This document shows, in pieces, positions 1 to 8,860 of a DNA stretch of 64,000 bases. Origin of the DNA: Clostridium beijerinckii HUN142 (GTDB lineage Bacteria > Bacillota > Clostridia > Clostridiales > Clostridiaceae); assembly GCF_000621745.1 (NCBI RefSeq), contig NZ_KK211336.1:332876-396875 (forward strand). Direction: 5' to 3'. The notes under the pieces are model-generated. The model searched no databases, was not told the origin of the DNA, and saw only the letters and a program-made list of their open reading frames with translations. Within the stretch, counting starts at the first letter, position 1; every line of letters begins with the position of its first letter. The translations under genes and the position numbers were made by a program.

Positions 1-342
1 GTACGAGTATAGTGTGGTCTGCTTACATGAATTATAAATAATGCAGATTAAGAAAAAATAAAAGAGAAAATGCATTCACATCTTGAAAAAATCATATTAA
101 GTTTTAAGTAGAAATTTATCATATAAATTTTCCTGAACAGGATATTGAATATTATTCATTCTATTCTTTTCATAAATTACTTAAATTATTATACACAGTA
201 TTTCGTAAGTTATTCGACAGTTTTTATTAATGTGTCTTATATCCAACAAGCTTTTATAATATTGATGATTGAAATGAGAAATCCATCAAAATATAATATA
301 CACATGTCGACAAAACAATGACTATTAACGGAGGATGAATTT
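1..342. other. Non-coding region upstream of the MMPL exporter
   Basis: No convincing gene is seen in this 342-base AT-rich stretch. It holds the promoter of the following exporter (annotated separately) and the 8-bp palindrome TGTCGACA at 305-312, just downstream of the -10 box. A related TTCGACAG lies near 211-220. These could be operator half-sites for a regulator such as the TetR protein beyond the exporter, but that is inference. Confidence 0.5.
269..297 (+). promoter_or_regulatory. Sigma-A-type promoter of the MMPL exporter
   Basis: TTGAAA (269-274), a 17-base spacer and a perfect TATAAT (292-297) lie about 45 bases before the start codon. The gene is preceded by the ribosome binding site GGAGG. 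A TGTCGACA palindrome at 305-312 overlaps the expected transcription start and is a candidate operator. Confidence 0.7.
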
Positions 343-3300
343 ATGAGAAAAATATTAAAGCATCGTTTTAGTATATTGCTTATATGGATTATAGCCACAA
401 TAGTATTCGTAATTAATCAACCAAATTTTAATGCGGTACTAAGTCAGAAGGGTGGAGCTACTATAAGTGAAAACTCACCATCTGTAGTTGCTCAAGAAAT
501 GATAAATAAAATGGGTGATTCTAAGGGAGACTCATTGCTGTTAGTATTTAACAGCGATAAGGAACTCTCAGATGGTGATTTGAATAATATTGAACAGGGT
601 ATAGATAAATTAAATGAAAATAAAGAAAAATTGCAAATAAATGATATTATAGATCCATTCAGTAAGCCTGAAGCAAAAGATCAAATGATATCAAAAGATA
701 ATACAACTGTACTAGTATCAATTTCCTTTGAGAAAGGTGAAAGAGATAGTAATGCTGTAATAAAAGACTTTAATAATGAAATCAAAGATGTTAAGGTAAA
801 TCATTATATCACAGGTTCACTTGCCATAAATAATGATTATCAAAATGAAGTAGCAAAGAGTGTTGATAAAAGTGCTGTAATAACTGTAGGGTTTATATTA
901 GTTGTACTAGTGCTTATGTTCCGTTCAGTTGTTACACCTTTAGTAACGCTTCTAGCAGTAGGGTTATCCTATGTATCATCAATGGGTATTATAGGAGTGC
1001 TAGTTAATAAATTTAATTTTCCTATTACAAGTTTCACTCAAATGTTTATATGTTTAGTACTTTTTGGAATTGGAACAGATTATCATATACTCTTACTTAA
1101 TAGATTTAAAGAAGAGTTATCTAATGGATTAACTATAGATGAAGCTATTATAAACAGTTATAAAACTTCAGGTAAGACAATATTATATAGCGGCTTAACA
1201 GTTTTAATGGCTTTTGCAAGTTTAACATTTGTACAATTTTCTATATATAGATCAGCTAATGCTGTTGCTATAGGCATAGCTATTCTTTTAGTAGAAATGT
1301 TTACTTTTACTCCTATAGCTATGAAATTATTAGGTGGTAAGTTATTTTGGCCTTCTAAACAAGCAAGTGGTCATAAAGAAAGTGGTCTATGGGGAAGAAT
1401 AACTTCAATGTCAGTTAAGCATCCAGTAGTTTCATTGTTAGTTGTTGCAGCAATACTTACTCCTGTAATAGCACTTAATGCAAATAAATTATCTTTTGAT
1501 AATATTAAGGATTTAAGTGATTCAAATGAATCTGTAAAAGGCTTTAATATTATTACAGACAAGTTTAGTGCAGGAAAGGTTATGCAGACTACTGTGGTTT
1601 TAGAAAGCGATGAACCTTTAGACAATAATGAAGATTTAGCAGTTATAGATAATCTTACTGAAAAGCTTAAAGGAGTAAAGGGAATAAAAGAAGTATCAGG
1701 ACCAACTCAGCCTATGGGAACTATAATAGATAATTTTTACACAAATAATCAGACAGATACTGTAGTGAATGGATTGTCTAGTGCAAATGATGGGATTGGA
1801 AAGGTTAAGGATGGATTAAACAAGATGGATAACAGTCTATCGGCTCCAGATTTTTCATCAGTTAAAAATCTATCTGAAGGTACTGGTAATCTTGAAGGTG
1901 GAATGGATGCAATAACTAATGGATTAGTAAAAATCAATGATGGAATTGCACAAGGAGCAAATGGTGCAGATAACCTAGCATCAGGTATAGGGCAGCTTAA
2001 ATCAGGCTTAGCTCAAATAAATGGTGGACTTAATAATATTTCAAGCAAAATCACAGAAATAAACAATGGATATAATACACTTGGAGAAGGATATAAGTCC
2101 TTAGAGACATCTATAAGTCAATTAAAGCAGATGTCATCAATGATGCAAGGAAGTATCGCAAAAGTTGATGCGAAATTACCAAATGATCCAGATGTAGCAG
2201 CACTTAAAGAGATGATTAACAAATTAGGTTCTTCACTAGATAGCATTACTTCAGCAATGAATACTGCTAATAATAACTACGATAAACTTACTTCTGGCTT
2301 AAATCAGGTCAATGATGGTTTAAAAACAGTTATTGCTAGTACAAGCTCGGATTCAGAGTTTGCAAAAGGTATTAATGAACTTGAGAATGGTGCTAAATCA
2401 CTTTCTAATGGATTAAAACAAGGTAGTGCTGGACAAGAACAAGTTATTTCAAGTATGTCACAACTAAGAAATGGTGCTGATAAAATTAAAACAGGACAAG
2501 ATTCCTTATACAATGGATTAAATAATCTTAGTGGAGGAATGACAAAACTAAAGGATGGATTAAACGGAAGCAGTAATGGATTGTCTAGTATATCAAATGG
2601 AATTGATAAGAGTAACGATTTTTTAAATCAGCTTACTAATACAAAAAGTTTCTATATACCAGATGAAGCTTTTAGTAATTCAGATATAACTAAAATGTTT
2701 GATGCGTATATGTCTAAAGATAGAAAAATAGCTAAGTTAACTATAACTTTAGATTCAGAGCCATATTCTGATTCTTCAATTAATCTTATAGATAATATAA
2801 GTACTGTAGTTCAAAATAATCTTAGTGGTACAAAGCTTTCTAATGTAAAATATGGAGTTGCAGGGGCAACAGCTAATTCTAATGATTTAAGTAATGTTGC
2901 AACACATGATATAACTTTTACTCAGGTAATAGTACTAGGAGCTATATTTATATTACTAGTTATCGTAATAAGATCATTTTGGATTCCAGTTTATATAGTA
3001 GGTTCACTTGGAGTGGCTTATTATGCAGCTTTATCATCAACAGCCTTTATATCAAAAATGTTATTTAGTAGTGCAGCAGAAGGGTTGTCTTGGAATGTTC
3101 CTTTCTTCTCATTTATAATGATAGCTGCACTTGGTGTTGATTATAGTATATTCTTGATGATGCGCTTTAAGGAATATCCAAATATTTCTGCAAAAGAAGC
3201 TATAGTTTTAGCATCAAGAAAAATAGGTGGGGTAGTAATGTCAGCAGCTATTATTTTAGCTGGAACTTTCGCTACTTTATATCCTTCAAATATTGTTATA

Positions 3301-3477
3301 TTAATGGAACTCGCAATAGCTGTTGTCATAGGATTATTCCTATTAGCTTTTGTTTTACTTCCAGTAGCAATACCAGCACTTATGTCACTATCAGAAGATA
3401 TTTCAAAAAAATCGAATACTAAAATGAAAGAACTTGCACAAGCAATGAAAAATAATAATTATATAGAAGAAATATAG
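343..3477 (+). CDS. MMPL/RND-family membrane exporter
   Basis: A 1044-residue membrane protein of the MMPL (RND superfamily) type. It has two halves, each with an N-terminal transmembrane helix (about residues 7-25 in the first half), a large extracytoplasmic loop and a cluster of about five helices (about 175-330 and 860-1020). The RND-type signatures GTDYH (about residue 244) and GVDYS (about residue 930) supply the usual aspartate in the fourth helix of each half. The second loop (about 470-770) is an unusually long glycine-periodic region (repeats like NGLxKINDGIxxGxxG) resembling the YhgE/Pip-type segment of Firmicute MMPL proteins. Such proteins move lipids or hydrophobic drugs with proton-motive force. 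Its own promoter and terminator make it monocistronic. The facing TetR gene is the likely regulator. The substrate is unknown. Confidence 0.9.
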   Translation: MRKILKHRFSILLIWIIATIVFVINQPNFNAVLSQKGGATISENSPSVVAQEMINKMGDSKGDSLLLVFNSDKELSDGDLNNIEQGIDKLNENKEKLQINDIIDPFSKPEAKDQMISKDNTTVLVSISFEKGERDSNAVIKDFNNEIKDVKVNHYITGSLAINNDYQNEVAKSVDKSAVITVGFILVVLVLMFRSVVTPLVTLLAVGLSYVSSMGIIGVLVNKFNFPITSFTQMFICLVLFGIGTDYHILLLNRFKEELSNGLTIDEAIINSYKTSGKTILYSGLTVLMAFASLTFVQFSIYRSANAVAIGIAILLVEMFTFTPIAMKLLGGKLFWPSKQASGHKESGLWGRITSMSVKHPVVSLLVVAAILTPVIALNANKLSFDNIKDLSDSNESVKGFNIITDKFSAGKVMQTTVVLESDEPLDNNEDLAVIDNLTEKLKGVKGIKEVSGPTQPMGTIIDNFYTNNQTDTVVNGLSSANDGIGKVKDGLNKMDNSLSAPDFSSVKNLSEGTGNLEGGMDAITNGLVKINDGIAQGANGADNLASGIGQLKSGLAQINGGLNNISSKITEINNGYNTLGEGYKSLETSISQLKQMSSMMQGSIAKVDAKLPNDPDVAALKEMINKLGSSLDSITSAMNTANNNYDKLTSGLNQVNDGLKTVIASTSSDSEFAKGINELENGAKSLSNGLKQGSAGQEQVISSMSQLRNGADKIKTGQDSLYNGLNNLSGGMTKLKDGLNGSSNGLSSISNGIDKSNDFLNQLTNTKSFYIPDEAFSNSDITKMFDAYMSKDRKIAKLTITLDSEPYSDSSINLIDNISTVVQNNLSGTKLSNVKYGVAGATANSNDLSNVATHDITFTQVIVLGAIFILLVIVIRSFWIPVYIVGSLGVAYYAALSSTAFISKMLFSSAAEGLSWNVPFFSFIMIAALGVDYSIFLMMRFKEYPNISAKEAIVLASRKIGGVVMSAAIILAGTFATLYPSNIVILMELAIAVVIGLFLLAFVLLPVAIPALMSLSEDISKKSNTKMKELAQAMKNNNYIEEI

Positions 3478-3490
3478 ATTTAATCAAAAT

Positions 3491-3527
3491 AAAGGTGCCG
3501 AAAAAATTGTGGCACCTTTATTTTTTT
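3491..3527 (+). terminator. Rho-independent terminator after the MMPL gene
   Basis: The 9-bp stem AAAGGTGCC / GGCACCTTT has an 11-base A-rich loop and runs directly into a T-rich tract (3519-3527). Confidence 0.9.
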
Positions 3528-3607
3528 GCATTGCAACAAGTATATATTATATAGATATAGGTATACTTCGATGATTGGAATAGAGGGATTTTAAAGATAA
3601 TATTAAG

Positions 3608-4150
3608 TTAGAACATTTCTATTATAGTAGCAGCTAAATCTTTAGGTGGAACATTTATATCATCATTAAGCCACTGTTGCACAACTCCAATAAACCCTGA
3701 GATTGTATAAGGAATGTAATAATAGGCTTTTGTCTTAGAAAATGAACTGTTTACTGGTAAATTAGCATATTTTATAAAGTTCTTGAATTTTTCTATAAAA
3801 GCATAATCTCCATCATGGCCAAGTAATATTTTAAACATATCTGCATTGGTTTTTATAAATTCAAGTAAATAAGTTAAAAACGATAATAAATTATCATAGG
3901 AGGCTGTTTCTTCTGAAAATTTATCATAAGCCTCAGTAAAATCATTGAATAATCCTGTTTCGATTTTTTCTAACATATCATATATATCATTGTAATAAAG
4001 ATAGAAAGTTGACCTGTTAACATCAGCCAAGTCAGTAAGTTCTTTAACAGTAATCTTATTTATTTTCTTTTCAGACATAAGTTTTGTTAAGGCTTCTATT
4101 AAAACTTTCTTAGTTCTTCGTATACGTCTATCTACTTTATTTTGCTCCAT
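3608..4150 (-). CDS. TetR/AcrR-family transcriptional regulator
   Basis: A 180-residue regulator. The N-terminal 60 residues form a TetR helix-turn-helix (RRTKKVLIEALTKLM ... ITVKELTDLADVNRSTFYLYY). The C-terminal part resembles the TetR_C_8 / DhaS-like ligand domain, ending in a hydrophobic helix that contains GFIGVVQQWL. The gene is convergent with the MMPL exporter and divergent from the J-domain gene, and has an AGGTTTTT-A-rich leader with GGAGG read on the minus strand. TetR regulators beside exporters usually repress them and respond to the exported compound. That is inference here; the ligand is not predictable. Confidence 0.88.
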   Translation of the reverse strand: MEQNKVDRRIRRTKKVLIEALTKLMSEKKINKITVKELTDLADVNRSTFYLYYNDIYDMLEKIETGLFNDFTEAYDKFSEETASYDNLLSFLTYLLEFIKTNADMFKILLGHDGDYAFIEKFKNFIKYANLPVNSSFSKTKAYYYIPYTISGFIGVVQQWLNDDINVPPKDLAATIIEMF

Positions 4151-4395
4151 AATAAAAAACCTCCAAGTAAGCAGTTATGATTAGCGAATATTAAATAAAT
4201 TAATCATCATATATTAAGTAGTTTGGCTATAATTACAAAAAGTATTAATAAATCCTAATTGAAATAGATAATTGTAATAGAATTGTATAAAGTCAGTGCT
4301 TTAAATTGATTATAATTTTAAGTATAATACTTTAAGGAGTACTAAGGTTAAAATTAAAATAGGATTATCCTAATTTAAAGAAATGGAGAGAAGTA

Positions 4396-5151
4396 ATGAC
4401 AGATTACCATAAGTTATTAGGCGTAGAAAAGAATGCATCCAAAGAAGAGATAAAAAAAGCTTATGAAATGCAAGTAGAGAAAATAAAAAAAGAAGTGGTT
4501 AATGAAAAAAGACTTAATCAATTTTTAAAGATATTTGATGAGGCTTATGAAGCTTTAATTAGCTTAGATGAAAATCAATCGGTTAAAGAAAATTTAACAG
4601 TAGCTATAAATCCAAAAGAAATACAAAAAGAAAAAGATTATAGTAATGAAGATGAAGCTTATGCAAGTAGGCGTAATTCTAAAAGTAAAGCAAAAAGTTC
4701 TGGAGGGAAAAGTAATAATCTAAAGAGAAAAGAAACTTCGAGAAATAAAGAGAGAAAAAATAGTTTAAACGATGATAAAGAGGAAAAGGGAAGAAAACAA
4801 AGAGCAGCCGAAAAGAAATCGCAAAATGATACTAAAAAGGCATTTAATTTGATTATGCTACCATTTAAGATATTGGTGTTCCCATTTATAGTTGTATTAT
4901 CAGTAATAATAGCAGTATTACAGGTTATAAACATAATTTCGTGGATTGCAACTAAAGTATTAATCGTTGGATCTATATCTGTGGGAGCCATACACTTATA
5001 TCAGGTTAAAATGGGACAAGCGATAAATTATAATATATTAATTTTGGCTGGTGCAGTATTAGTAGCATCATTTTTCTTACCATACATCTTAAAGTTATTA
5101 TTAAAAGTTTTACAAACAATAAATGATGTATTAAAAGGCTTTGTTTTTTAG
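4396..5151 (+). CDS. Degenerate J-domain membrane protein
   Basis: A 251-residue protein whose first 60 residues match a DnaJ J domain (DYHKLLGVEKNASKEEIKKAY ... FDEAYEALI). The HPD tripeptide between helices II and III, which is needed to stimulate Hsp70 ATPase, is missing: the segment reads EKIKKEVVNEKRLNQ. Residues 85-145 are a highly charged Lys/Glu/Ser linker, followed by hydrophobic segments at about 152-200 and 208-240 that should be membrane helices. It is probably a membrane-anchored J-like scaffold rather than an active cochaperone. The start follows GGAGAG. The following dus gene is only 21 bases away and is likely cotranscribed. Confidence 0.75.
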   Translation: MTDYHKLLGVEKNASKEEIKKAYEMQVEKIKKEVVNEKRLNQFLKIFDEAYEALISLDENQSVKENLTVAINPKEIQKEKDYSNEDEAYASRRNSKSKAKSSGGKSNNLKRKETSRNKERKNSLNDDKEEKGRKQRAAEKKSQNDTKKAFNLIMLPFKILVFPFIVVLSVIIAVLQVINIISWIATKVLIVGSISVGAIHLYQVKMGQAINYNILILAGAVLVASFFLPYILKLLLKVLQTINDVLKGFVF

Positions 5152-5172
5152 GATATATAAAGGAGTTATTAA

Positions 5173-6138
5173 ATGAAATACTATTTAGCGCCCATGGAGG
5201 GAATTACTGAATACATATATAGAAATTCTTATGAAAAGTTTTTTGGAAACGTGGATAAATACTTTACACCTTTTATTGTGCCAAATGAAAGTAGAAGTCT
5301 TAAAACTAAGGAGCTTGTAGATGTTTTGCCTGAAAATAATAATGGCATGAATATAGTACCTCAAATACTTACTAACGATGCAGAAGGCTTCATTAATACT
5401 TCTAGAAAATTACAACAACTAGGTTATAGTGAAGTTAACTTAAATTTAGGATGTCCTGCAAAGACTGTTGTTTCAAAGAATAGGGGCTCAGGATTTTTGG
5501 CAAAAAGAGAAGAACTAGATTCATTTCTAGATGAAATATTCAAGATGGATGATATAAAAATTTCTATAAAAACTAGAATAGGAAAAGATAATCCAGAAGA
5601 ATTTTATGAGCTAATAAAAATTTACAATAAATATCCTTTGGAAGAGTTAATTATTCATCCTAGAACACAAAAAGACTTTTATGGAAATAAACCTAATTTA
5701 AATGTATTTAGAGATGCCTTATCACTAAGTAATAACCCAGTATGCTACAATGGAGATATTTTCACAATTAATGATTATAATAAATTAGTAGCGGATTTTC
5801 CTGAGGTAAATACAGTAATGCTAGGAAGAGGCATACTTGCTAATCCAGGGTTGATTAACATAATAAAAAATGATATTAATACAAGCAAAAATATATTAAA
5901 AGATTTCCATGATGAAATTTTAAATAGATATATAGAGGTGTTTCCAGAAGATATATATGCAATAAATAGAATGAAAGAGCTATTTGGATATATGATCTAC
6001 ATATTTTCGGATAATAAAGAATACGCTAAAAAAATAAGAAGTGCACAAAAGTTAAGCGATTATACTGAAGCAGTAGGAAGTTTATTTATGGAACAAGAAA
6101 TTATAAAGGAAGCTGGATTGTTTTATAACAAGCAATAA
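5173..6138 (+). CDS. tRNA-dihydrouridine synthase family protein
   Basis: A 321-residue TIM-barrel flavoenzyme of the Dus family, which uses FMN and NADPH to reduce uridine to dihydrouridine in tRNA. It begins with LAPMEGITEYIYR (FMN-binding loop) and has LNLGCPAKTV with the catalytic cysteine near residue 94, KTRIG, IIHPRTQKDFYG and MLGRGILANPG, all family hallmarks. It is slightly short because the C-terminal tRNA-binding helical domain is compact. AAAGGAG precedes the ATG. It lies directly after the J-domain gene and ends at a terminator. Which of the dihydrouridine positions it modifies cannot be told from the sequence. Confidence 0.92.
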   Translation: MKYYLAPMEGITEYIYRNSYEKFFGNVDKYFTPFIVPNESRSLKTKELVDVLPENNNGMNIVPQILTNDAEGFINTSRKLQQLGYSEVNLNLGCPAKTVVSKNRGSGFLAKREELDSFLDEIFKMDDIKISIKTRIGKDNPEEFYELIKIYNKYPLEELIIHPRTQKDFYGNKPNLNVFRDALSLSNNPVCYNGDIFTINDYNKLVADFPEVNTVMLGRGILANPGLINIIKNDINTSKNILKDFHDEILNRYIEVFPEDIYAINRMKELFGYMIYIFSDNKEYAKKIRSAQKLSDYTEAVGSLFMEQEIIKEAGLFYNKQ

Positions 6139-6146
6139 AAAAATAT

Positions 6147-6186
6147 GACCTGATTTTAATAGCAATATTAAAATCAGGTCTATTTA
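6147..6186 (+). terminator. Terminator after the dus gene
   Basis: The 14-bp perfect stem GACCTGATTTTAAT / ATTAAAATCAGGTC with a 6-base loop (6147-6180) is followed by TATTTA. The short T tract makes it slightly weaker than the others here. Confidence 0.75.
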
Positions 6187-6269
6187 ATTGGGTAGAAAAT
6201 TAAAAGATACTCTAAAATAGATACGTATATAGTATTGATATTTAATCTGAAATTTATTCAAAACATATA

Positions 6270-6320
6270 TTGACAATTAAGGATTACAGTTGTATTCTAA
6301 TTATAGATTACAATTGTAAT
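6270..6320 (+). promoter_or_regulatory. Promoter with two BlaI-type operators
   Basis: TTGACA (6270-6275), a 17-base spacer and TATTCT (6293-6298) form a good sigma-A promoter. The dyad ATTACAGTTGTAT (6283-6295) covers the spacer and -10 box, and the perfect palindrome ATTACAATTGTAAT (6307-6320) lies just downstream. Both carry the TACA/TGTA half-sites known for BlaI/MecI repressors. The next gene encodes such a repressor, so autoregulation is very likely. Confidence 0.82.
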
Positions 6321-6342
6321 ACAAAAAAGAGGAGTGAAAGTT

Positions 6343-6717
6343 ATGGGAGAAATACCTAAGATATCTGAGGCTGAATGGGAAGTTATGAAAATTGTCTGGA
6401 CAGATTCACCACGCACATCAAATCAAATTATTGAGGCATTAGAAGATACAAAAGATTGGAAGCCTAAAACAATAAAAACATTAATAAGCAGACTAGTTAG
6501 CAAGAATGCACTTGGATTTAAAGAAGAAGGCAGAAAATACTTATATTATCCAATTGTAAATGAAAATGAATGCATACGTGCAGAGAATCAAACGTTTTTA
6601 AGTAAAGTTTATAATGGAGCTATTAAAAATATGCTAGTAAGTTTTATAAAAGAAAGTGATTTAAGCAAAGAGGATATAGATGATCTTAAAAGGATATTAG
6701 ACGAGAGGAATAAGTAG
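6343..6717 (+). CDS. BlaI/MecI/CopY-family repressor
   Basis: A 124-residue winged-helix repressor. It begins with the family signature PKISEAEWEVMKIVW, and has KTIKTLISRLVSK as the recognition helix and a C-terminal dimerisation helix pair (SFIKESDLSKEDIDDLKRILDE). ATG 6343 is chosen because GAGGAG ends nine bases upstream; an in-frame GTG at 6334 would overlap that site. It is followed three bases later by an M56 sensor gene. In this family, proteolysis triggered by the sensor removes the repressor. Two matching operators overlap its promoter. No beta-lactamase or PBP2a gene lies nearby, so the regulon is probably cell-envelope stress or the pair itself. Confidence 0.92.
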   Translation: MGEIPKISEAEWEVMKIVWTDSPRTSNQIIEALEDTKDWKPKTIKTLISRLVSKNALGFKEEGRKYLYYPIVNENECIRAENQTFLSKVYNGAIKNMLVSFIKESDLSKEDIDDLKRILDERNK

Positions 6718-6720
6718 TGT

Positions 6721-8565
6721 ATGTACGAGTATTTTAATTATCTTGATCAGCTATTTAAAATAATATTTCAAACATCTATTACTGGCAGCATATTGATTTG
6801 TTTCATTTTAATTTTCAGAAAGTTTTCCAGAGAGAGAATAGGTATAAAGTTTCAGTATGCATTATGGTTTTTAGTAATACTACGTTTAACCATATTTAAG
6901 CTTCCTGAGAGCACTTTAAGCATGTTTAATCTTATAAATAAATTAGGAAAAAATATATTGTTATTAATTCCCAATAAGGAAGTACATTTTGGAAGTATGT
7001 TAGAAAAGGGTAGCAGCCAATCTAGTTCTATGTCTAATCATGATGTTATCCTAGGAACTATAAATTCCATTGATTTTAGCAATAACGAAATTAATAGGTA
7101 TAGTTTATCAGGTTTAACTACAGTGAGTCTTGTATGGCTTATAGGAGCAGTGTTTATATTCACATATATTCTATTTGCATATAAAAAACTGAGAAATAAG
7201 ATAAGCAGCGAGTCCATACAAAATAACATTGAATTTTTAGATGTTTTAAAATACTGCCAAAATAAAATGAAAATTAAAAGAGATATACTGCTAGTTGAGA
7301 CTTCTAGTGTAAAGACACCAGCGCTACTGGGTTACTTTAATCCAATGATTCTAATTCCAAAGGATATTCATAAGATAATATCTGTTGATAAATTAAGATA
7401 TGTATTTCTTCATGAATTATCTCACTTGAAACGTAAAGATATAGTTATAAACTGGATAATAATCTTTTTAAAGGCTATTTATTGGTTTAATCCAATTATT
7501 CATTATGGTCTTAGAAAGATGAAAGAGGATATGGAAATATGCTGTGATTCACTTGCACTTTCTTATACGGAAGATGAAGAAGTTGCGGAATATGGATTTA
7601 CAATCATAAATTTGATAGAACATTTTTCAAAGTCAGTTCATTTAGTTGGGGCAACTTCCATAGTAAATAATAAATCTGAAGTAAAAAGGAGAATTGTTAT
7701 GATAAAAGTTTTTAATAAAAAGGCCTATAGATTTTCTGCAATGGCAGTTGCATCTCTGCTTGTAATTAGCGGTATTGCACTTACTGATGCAAAGGCATCT
7801 GCAAATATAAATGGAGCAAGTAATGCAGTAAATGTGGATAAAATTGATTATGCTTTTGTTAATGATCCTAATATAATAGGTGAGTGGCAAGGTGTAGATT
7901 TTGTTGAAAACATAGAAGATTTCAATGTAAATGATAAGAAATTCAAAGGTGATCTATATGTTAAAGAATTAAACTTTACAGAAGATGGGAAGGTAGCAAG
8001 AACTGTATTTAAATGGACTAAGGATCACATTCTTAATGATGCTGACAAAACTGACAGTAGTTATGTAATCAAAGATATTGATGGTTCAACTTATATGTTC
8101 TTTCAATGGAAGAGCGGGGATTATACAATTAGAGGAGAGAAACCTTGCTACTACGTATTGAAAAAAATTAGTTCTACTCCATCACTCAATACTAATATGT
8201 CTGGTAATGAAGTTGAAACGAGAGCTGATAAAGTTGACTACCCTTTTATTAATGATCCTGAAGTAATTGGAAAATGGGATAGCGTTGACTTTGTGGAGGA
8301 TATAAATAACTTTAATCCAGAGAGAAAGTCATGGAATGGAGATTTATATTTAAATAATTTAATCTTTGATGAAAATGGTAAAATAGAGAATAAAAATATA
8401 ACTTGGACAAAAGACCTAGTCTTAAATACTAGCGATAAAACTGCTTCTAAATATATAATAAAAGAAATAAACGGTTCAAAGTATATGTTCTTTGAATGGA
8501 AAAATGGTGATTATATAGAAAGAGGAGCAACTCCTTGGTACTATGTTTTGAAGCAAGCTAAATAA
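6721..8565 (+). CDS. BlaR1/MecR1-like M56 metallopeptidase sensor with duplicated C-terminal domain
   Basis: A 614-residue membrane protein. The N-terminal half has four predicted helices (about 15-35, 40-60, 135-155, 340-360) and a cytoplasmic M56 zinc peptidase with FLHELSHLKRKD (HEXXH near residue 230) and EICCDSLAL downstream as the third-ligand region. The final helix (about 340-358) is followed not by a penicillin-binding sensor domain but by two copies of a domain of about 105 residues (about 372-480 and 502-614). The two copies share DYxFxNDPxxIGxW, DFVExIxxFN, GDLYxxxLxF, YMFFxWKxGDY and WYYVLK-type blocks. The extracytoplasmic repeats presumably recognise a ligand other than beta-lactam. 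The operon with the BlaI-type repressor implies signal-induced cleavage of that repressor. Confidence 0.88.
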   Translation: MYEYFNYLDQLFKIIFQTSITGSILICFILIFRKFSRERIGIKFQYALWFLVILRLTIFKLPESTLSMFNLINKLGKNILLLIPNKEVHFGSMLEKGSSQSSSMSNHDVILGTINSIDFSNNEINRYSLSGLTTVSLVWLIGAVFIFTYILFAYKKLRNKISSESIQNNIEFLDVLKYCQNKMKIKRDILLVETSSVKTPALLGYFNPMILIPKDIHKIISVDKLRYVFLHELSHLKRKDIVINWIIIFLKAIYWFNPIIHYGLRKMKEDMEICCDSLALSYTEDEEVAEYGFTIINLIEHFSKSVHLVGATSIVNNKSEVKRRIVMIKVFNKKAYRFSAMAVASLLVISGIALTDAKASANINGASNAVNVDKIDYAFVNDPNIIGEWQGVDFVENIEDFNVNDKKFKGDLYVKELNFTEDGKVARTVFKWTKDHILNDADKTDSSYVIKDIDGSTYMFFQWKSGDYTIRGEKPCYYVLKKISSTPSLNTNMSGNEVETRADKVDYPFINDPEVIGKWDSVDFVEDINNFNPERKSWNGDLYLNNLIFDENGKIENKNITWTKDLVLNTSDKTASKYIIKEINGSKYMFFEWKNGDYIERGATPWYYVLKQAK

Positions 8566-8584
8566 TAAAACAGAATAACTTTAA

Positions 8585-8624
8585 AAAAATAGTCGTTCAT
8601 ATAGAATGGCTATTTTTCTTTTTA
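8585..8624 (+). terminator. Terminator after the M56 gene
   Basis: The stem AAAATAGTCGTTC / GAATGGCTATTTT (with G-U pairs) runs into TTTCTTTTT. Confidence 0.75.
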
Positions 8625-8860
8625 GAGATAGAGCATTTAGTATTATCATGGATATTACCTATTTTATTTTAATAAAATATCAAAATAATTGGACTCTTTA
8701 GGGCAAATCATTTAAAATTGATATAAGAAAATATAGGTTTACTTTTTTATTAGTGTATATTTTAGGGCTTACTTAAGGATAGAAGAAAATTACATAAATT
8801 TTTGATACTAATAAAAACCTATTAGACTATTTATATAAAACAATTTGGGGAGGAAACTTG

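Noticed and set aside
4659..4991. 110-codon open frame on minus, opposite the J-domain gene
   Set aside because: Low-complexity Leu/Phe/Ser reading caused by the Lys/Glu-rich linker on the other strand.
8640..8860. Possible SAM (S-box) or cobalamin riboswitch ahead of metH
   Set aside because: Neither the S-box core nor the B12-box is readable in the 220 bases upstream; only AT-rich sequence and weak repeats are present.
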